Source: Alphaproteobacteria bacterium (lineage in GTDB: Bacteria > Pseudomonadota > Alphaproteobacteria > RS24). Taken from it: 16,014 bases of DNA. Numbering within the stretch: the stretch's first letter is position 1; each line of letters starts with the position of its first letter. Under the pieces are notes generated by a model, which did not search any database, was not told the DNA's origin, and saw only the letters and a list, made by a program, of their open reading frames with translations. Both the position numbers and the translations under genes were made by a program. Positions 14,004-16,014 of this stretch are shown in pieces. Location: positions 1-16,014 of the forward strand of contig JAQWIP010000162.1 of NCBI GenBank assembly GCA_029248825.1. Direction: 5' to 3'.

Positions 14004-14545
14004 GCCAACCCCGTTTCTCCAACACGCCGCGTCTCGAAGAAATGATCCGCGTCGACCATGCGGGCGAACATGGCGCCGTGCGTATTTACGATGGTCAATT
14101 GGCCATTTTTGATAAAATTCCAGGCATGGAAAAAACCGCCGACCTCGTCCGCCATATGGCCGAACAAGAGCAAGAACATCTCGACCATTTCGATGGCCTG
14201 ATTGTCGAGCGCAACATGCGCCCGACCGCCTTTGGCCCTTTATGGAATATCGCCGGCTTTGCGCTGGGCGCGGCCACCGCGCTAATGGGCGAGAAAGCCG
14301 CCATGGCTTGCACCGCCGCGGTGGAAACCGAAATCGACGCGCATTACGCCGCCCAATTGGACGAGCTGGCATCTGGCGAGGAAGAGGATTTGCGCGAGGC
14401 GATAGAAAAATTTCGCGCCGATGAAGCCGAACATAAAGCCACAGCTTTTGAACAGGGCGCCGAGGCCGCGCCAGCCTATGAGGCGATGAGCCAAATCATC
14501 CGCTTTGGCTGTCGAGTGGCCATTCGGGCGTCGGAAAAAATATAA
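14000..14545 (+). CDS. coq7: Coq7-type demethoxyubiquinone hydroxylase
   Basis: This 181-residue di-iron membrane-associated monooxygenase performs the C6 hydroxylation of demethoxyubiquinol in ubiquinone synthesis, using O2. The six expected iron ligands are visible as a repeated four-helix pattern: E23 (DHAGEHGAVRIY), E57 and H60 (EQEQEHLDHF), E109 (AAVETEIDAHY), and E142 with H145 (DEAEHK). Length and the N-terminal RLEEMIRVDHAGE match bacterial and short mitochondrial COQ7. It is the last gene of the yqaA-dsbB-coq7 operon; its ATG overlaps the dsbB stop. Oxygen-independent alternatives (UbiT/U/V) are not in view. It ends 12 bases from the end of the opposing HNH gene. Confidence 0.96.
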   Translation: MSQPRFSNTPRLEEMIRVDHAGEHGAVRIYDGQLAIFDKIPGMEKTADLVRHMAEQEQEHLDHFDGLIVERNMRPTAFGPLWNIAGFALGAATALMGEKAAMACTAAVETEIDAHYAAQLDELASGEEEDLREAIEKFRADEAEHKATAFEQGAEAAPAYEAMSQIIRFGCRVAIRASEKI

Positions 14546-14557
14546 GCCCAATAAAGC

Positions 14558-15160
14558 TTACGGCTCCAGCTCAGTATCCCAATAAAGATAATCTTGCCAG
14601 CTATCATGGCAGTAATTGGGCGGAAACTTGCGGCCATTTTCATGCAATTCATAGACCGTTGGCTGATGCGGTTTTTGCCGTGGCGCCATGCCTGCCTGTT
14701 TGGGCAAGCGACCCCCTTTTCGCAAATTGCACGGGCTACAAGCCGCCACCACATTTTCCCATGTGGTGCGCCCGCCGGCGCGGCGCGGGATGACATGGTC
14801 AAATGTCAGGTCTTTGGGAATGCCGCAATATTGGCAAGAAAACCCATCGCGCAAAAACACATTAAACCGCGTGAAAGCAGGATAGCGCGGCGGCTTTACA
14901 TAGGTTTTGAGGCTGACCACGCTGGGCAGCAAAAATTCGGTAGAGGGCGAATGCACCACCGTGTCGTAATGCGAGACAATATTGACGCGGTCTAGCACCA
15001 CCGCCTTTAGCGTATCTTGCCACGACCAGAGCGATAAAGGGTAATAGCTCAAGGGTCGAAAATCTGCGTTTAAAACCAAAGCGGGACAACTCGCTGGATT
15101 TCGAAAATCCGGCGGGGAAGCCTTTACAAACTCAATCGCGTCGCTAGCAGATCGGTGCAT
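14558..15160 (-). CDS. HNH endonuclease-family protein
   Basis: This 200-residue protein carries one HNH nuclease domain in its middle and C-terminal part. A zinc ribbon is formed by C109/C112 (CQYC) and C141/C144 (CSPC). Between them stand D121-H122 (LTFDHVIPRRAGG) and N136 (WENVVAACSPCNLRKG), giving the DH...N...N arrangement of the family. The N-terminal 100 residues (LVLNADFRPLSYYPLSLWSW) match a widespread chromosomal bacterial HNH protein that is not linked to a restriction system; its substrate is unknown. GGAG precedes ATG 15160 at acceptable spacing. It follows the AlkA-like gene on the same strand after 112 bases. That neighbourhood is compatible with DNA repair but proves nothing. 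Confidence 0.9.
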   Translation of the reverse strand: MHRSASDAIEFVKASPPDFRNPASCPALVLNADFRPLSYYPLSLWSWQDTLKAVVLDRVNIVSHYDTVVHSPSTEFLLPSVVSLKTYVKPPRYPAFTRFNVFLRDGFSCQYCGIPKDLTFDHVIPRRAGGRTTWENVVAACSPCNLRKGGRLPKQAGMAPRQKPHQPTVYELHENGRKFPPNYCHDSWQDYLYWDTELEP

Positions 15161-15272
15161 GTTTGGGTCTCCGTTTGCCTCTCGCTTGTGCGTCTCTATT
15201 TTTCATCGCGCCCCAATCCTCAGCTTCGAATCGGGTTGGTGACTTTAGTATGCCCAATTGGGCGGTTGAACT

Positions 15273-15914
15273 CTAGCGCCTTTGGCGCGCCGCTTCTTGT
15301 TCGCCATTATAATACGTCCACAAAAGCCGCGCCGCCGCCCCGCGATGCGGCTGCCAGCGCAGCGCAAATTCTGCCAAAGCTTGCGCGTCGGGTCGCTCGT
15401 CCAACCCATATAAAAGACGCACCGCTTGTTGCAGCGCCAAATCTCCGGCGGGAAACATATCGGCGCGGCGCAAAGCAAACAGCAAATAACATTGCGCCGT
15501 CCAAGGGCCAATGCCGGTCAGCTGAATAAGCGTGTCATAGACGACGCCATCCTCGGCGTCTCGCAACGCCGCAAGGTCTAGCCCATCGCTCACAATCGCC
15601 TCCGCAAGCAAACGCATATAGCGCTGCTTGGGGCGCGAAATACCACAAGCCCCCAATTCCGCATCGCTTAAAGCCAATAGATTTTCAGGCTGCATATCGC
15701 CCATAGCGGCATTAAACTTGGCTTGAATAGACGCCGCCGCCGCTGTGGAAACCTGCTGGCTAATCAGCAAACGCACCAGCCCGTGAAAGCCATCGGGCGT
15801 CTCGCGCATCGGCGGCGTGGCGTAGATTTTAAAAGCGCCGGCCAAAATGTCATCATGGGCGCTCAAATGTTCGAGCGCTTCCGTGATATCCTCTCTTGTC
15901 TTATATATTTGCAT
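15273..15914 (-). CDS. DNA-3-methyladenine glycosylase, AlkA-like (HhH-GPD)
   Basis: This 213-residue base-excision repair enzyme removes alkylated bases from DNA. The helix-hairpin-helix is QLTGIGPWTAQ (131-141). The catalytic aspartate is D158 in MFPAGDLALQQAV, 27 residues after the start of the hairpin as in AlkA. The upstream LVRLLISQQVSTAAAASI (46-63) is the usual first core helix. There is no FeS cluster motif and no N-terminal Ada-type or TBP-like domain, so it is the short bacterial form. The start ATG 15914 lacks a ribosome site. A CATAAT box on the minus strand (15928-15923) would place the transcript start almost at the ATG, suggesting a leaderless message. It is divergent from the synthetase gene at 15946. 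Confidence 0.92.
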   Translation of the reverse strand: MQIYKTREDITEALEHLSAHDDILAGAFKIYATPPMRETPDGFHGLVRLLISQQVSTAAAASIQAKFNAAMGDMQPENLLALSDAELGACGISRPKQRYMRLLAEAIVSDGLDLAALRDAEDGVVYDTLIQLTGIGPWTAQCYLLFALRRADMFPAGDLALQQAVRLLYGLDERPDAQALAEFALRWQPHRGAAARLLWTYYNGEQEAARQRR

Positions 15915-15945
15915 GTCGAAAGATTATGGCGCATGGAAGGAAGCA

Positions 15946-16014
15946 ATGAAAGAGCCGTCTCATTTTATCACGCGCTTTGCGCCCAGCCCCAATGGCTGGT
16001 TGCACCTCGGCCAT
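15946..16014 (+). CDS. Glutamyl-Q tRNA(Asp) synthetase or GluRS-like enzyme (3' end outside window)
   Basis: Only 23 codons are present. They read MKEPSHFITRFAPSPNGWLH followed by LGH, which contains the class I aminoacyl-tRNA synthetase HIGH-type motif (HLGH) in the FAPSPxG context of glutamate enzymes. HLGH rather than HIGG, and NG before it, favours the short GluQRS that glutamylates queuosine in tRNA-Asp over canonical GltX. The Ala-Pro-Ser-Pro sequence argues against GlnRS, which has PPEP. GGAAGG at 15935-15940 supports ATG 15946; an in-frame ATG at 15913 would overlap the divergent glycosylase start and is less likely. Confidence 0.75.
   Translation, partial: MKEPSHFITRFAPSPNGWLHLGH

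Noticed and set aside
14558..15160. HNH protein as part of a defence system
   Set aside because: There is no methylase, helicase, reverse transcriptase or other defence partner nearby, and the protein looks like a common stand-alone chromosomal HNH family.
1..16014. CRISPR array, transposon, phage or toxin-antitoxin genes
   Set aside because: Short repeats are present, but none has spacer-repeat structure. No terminal inverted repeats, transposase, integrase or small paired toxin genes were found. All larger genes belong to ordinary chromosomal families.

Overview
The window is a dense stretch of chromosomal, housekeeping-type DNA from an alphaproteobacterium. The evidence is an RpoHII-like heat-shock/oxidative-stress sigma factor, an aerobic ubiquinone pathway with separate Coq4 and Coq7 proteins, a c2-type cytochrome, an AlkA-type glycosylase next to a likely GluQRS gene, and moderately GC-rich codon use. 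Exact taxonomy cannot be read from this. No insertion sequence, prophage, CRISPR array or plasmid function is visible. Gaps between genes are short, and the longest without a gene is about 150 bp.

Layout. Bases 1-985 hold the 3' part of rpoH (its start lies outside the window) and tRNA-Arg(CCT). Bases 1004-2795 hold a small outer-membrane beta-barrel gene on the minus strand, then a flavin-binding PNPOx-like gene and a secreted c-type cytochrome on the plus strand, closed by a clear, probably bidirectional terminator. Bases 2818-9417 form a lipid and carbon catabolism region: an SCP-x-type thiolase and an alpha/beta hydrolase (minus), a FAD-dependent glycerol-3-phosphate dehydrogenase with an unusual lysine-rich repeat tail (plus), an acyl-CoA synthetase (minus) and an MBL-fold hydrolase (plus). 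Bases 9461-11009 hold a TusA-like protein (plus) ending tail-to-tail, with a 4-base overlap, against a coq4-yffB pair and tRNA-Leu(CAA) (minus). Bases 11081-12850 encode a CLC anion channel with a CBS-domain tail. Bases 12925-14545 are a tightly coupled plus-strand operon, yqaA/DedA-like - dsbB - coq7. Bases 14558-15914 carry an HNH nuclease and an AlkA-like DNA glycosylase (minus). The right edge holds the first 23 codons of a glutamyl(-Q) tRNA synthetase.

How the genes fit together. The main theme is quinone-linked aerobic metabolism. Coq4 and Coq7 belong to ubiquinone synthesis. GlpD and DsbB both pass electrons to the quinone pool, and the cytochrome c acts further down the respiratory chain. 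The thiolase, the acyl-CoA synthetase and probably the two hydrolases handle acyl-CoA or ester substrates.

I do not see a convincing undescribed system. The observations most worth a second look are a CLC protein lacking the gating and proton glutamates, the histone-H1-like repeat tail on GlpD, a 14-bp repeated element in front of coq4, and two genes that look leaderless.
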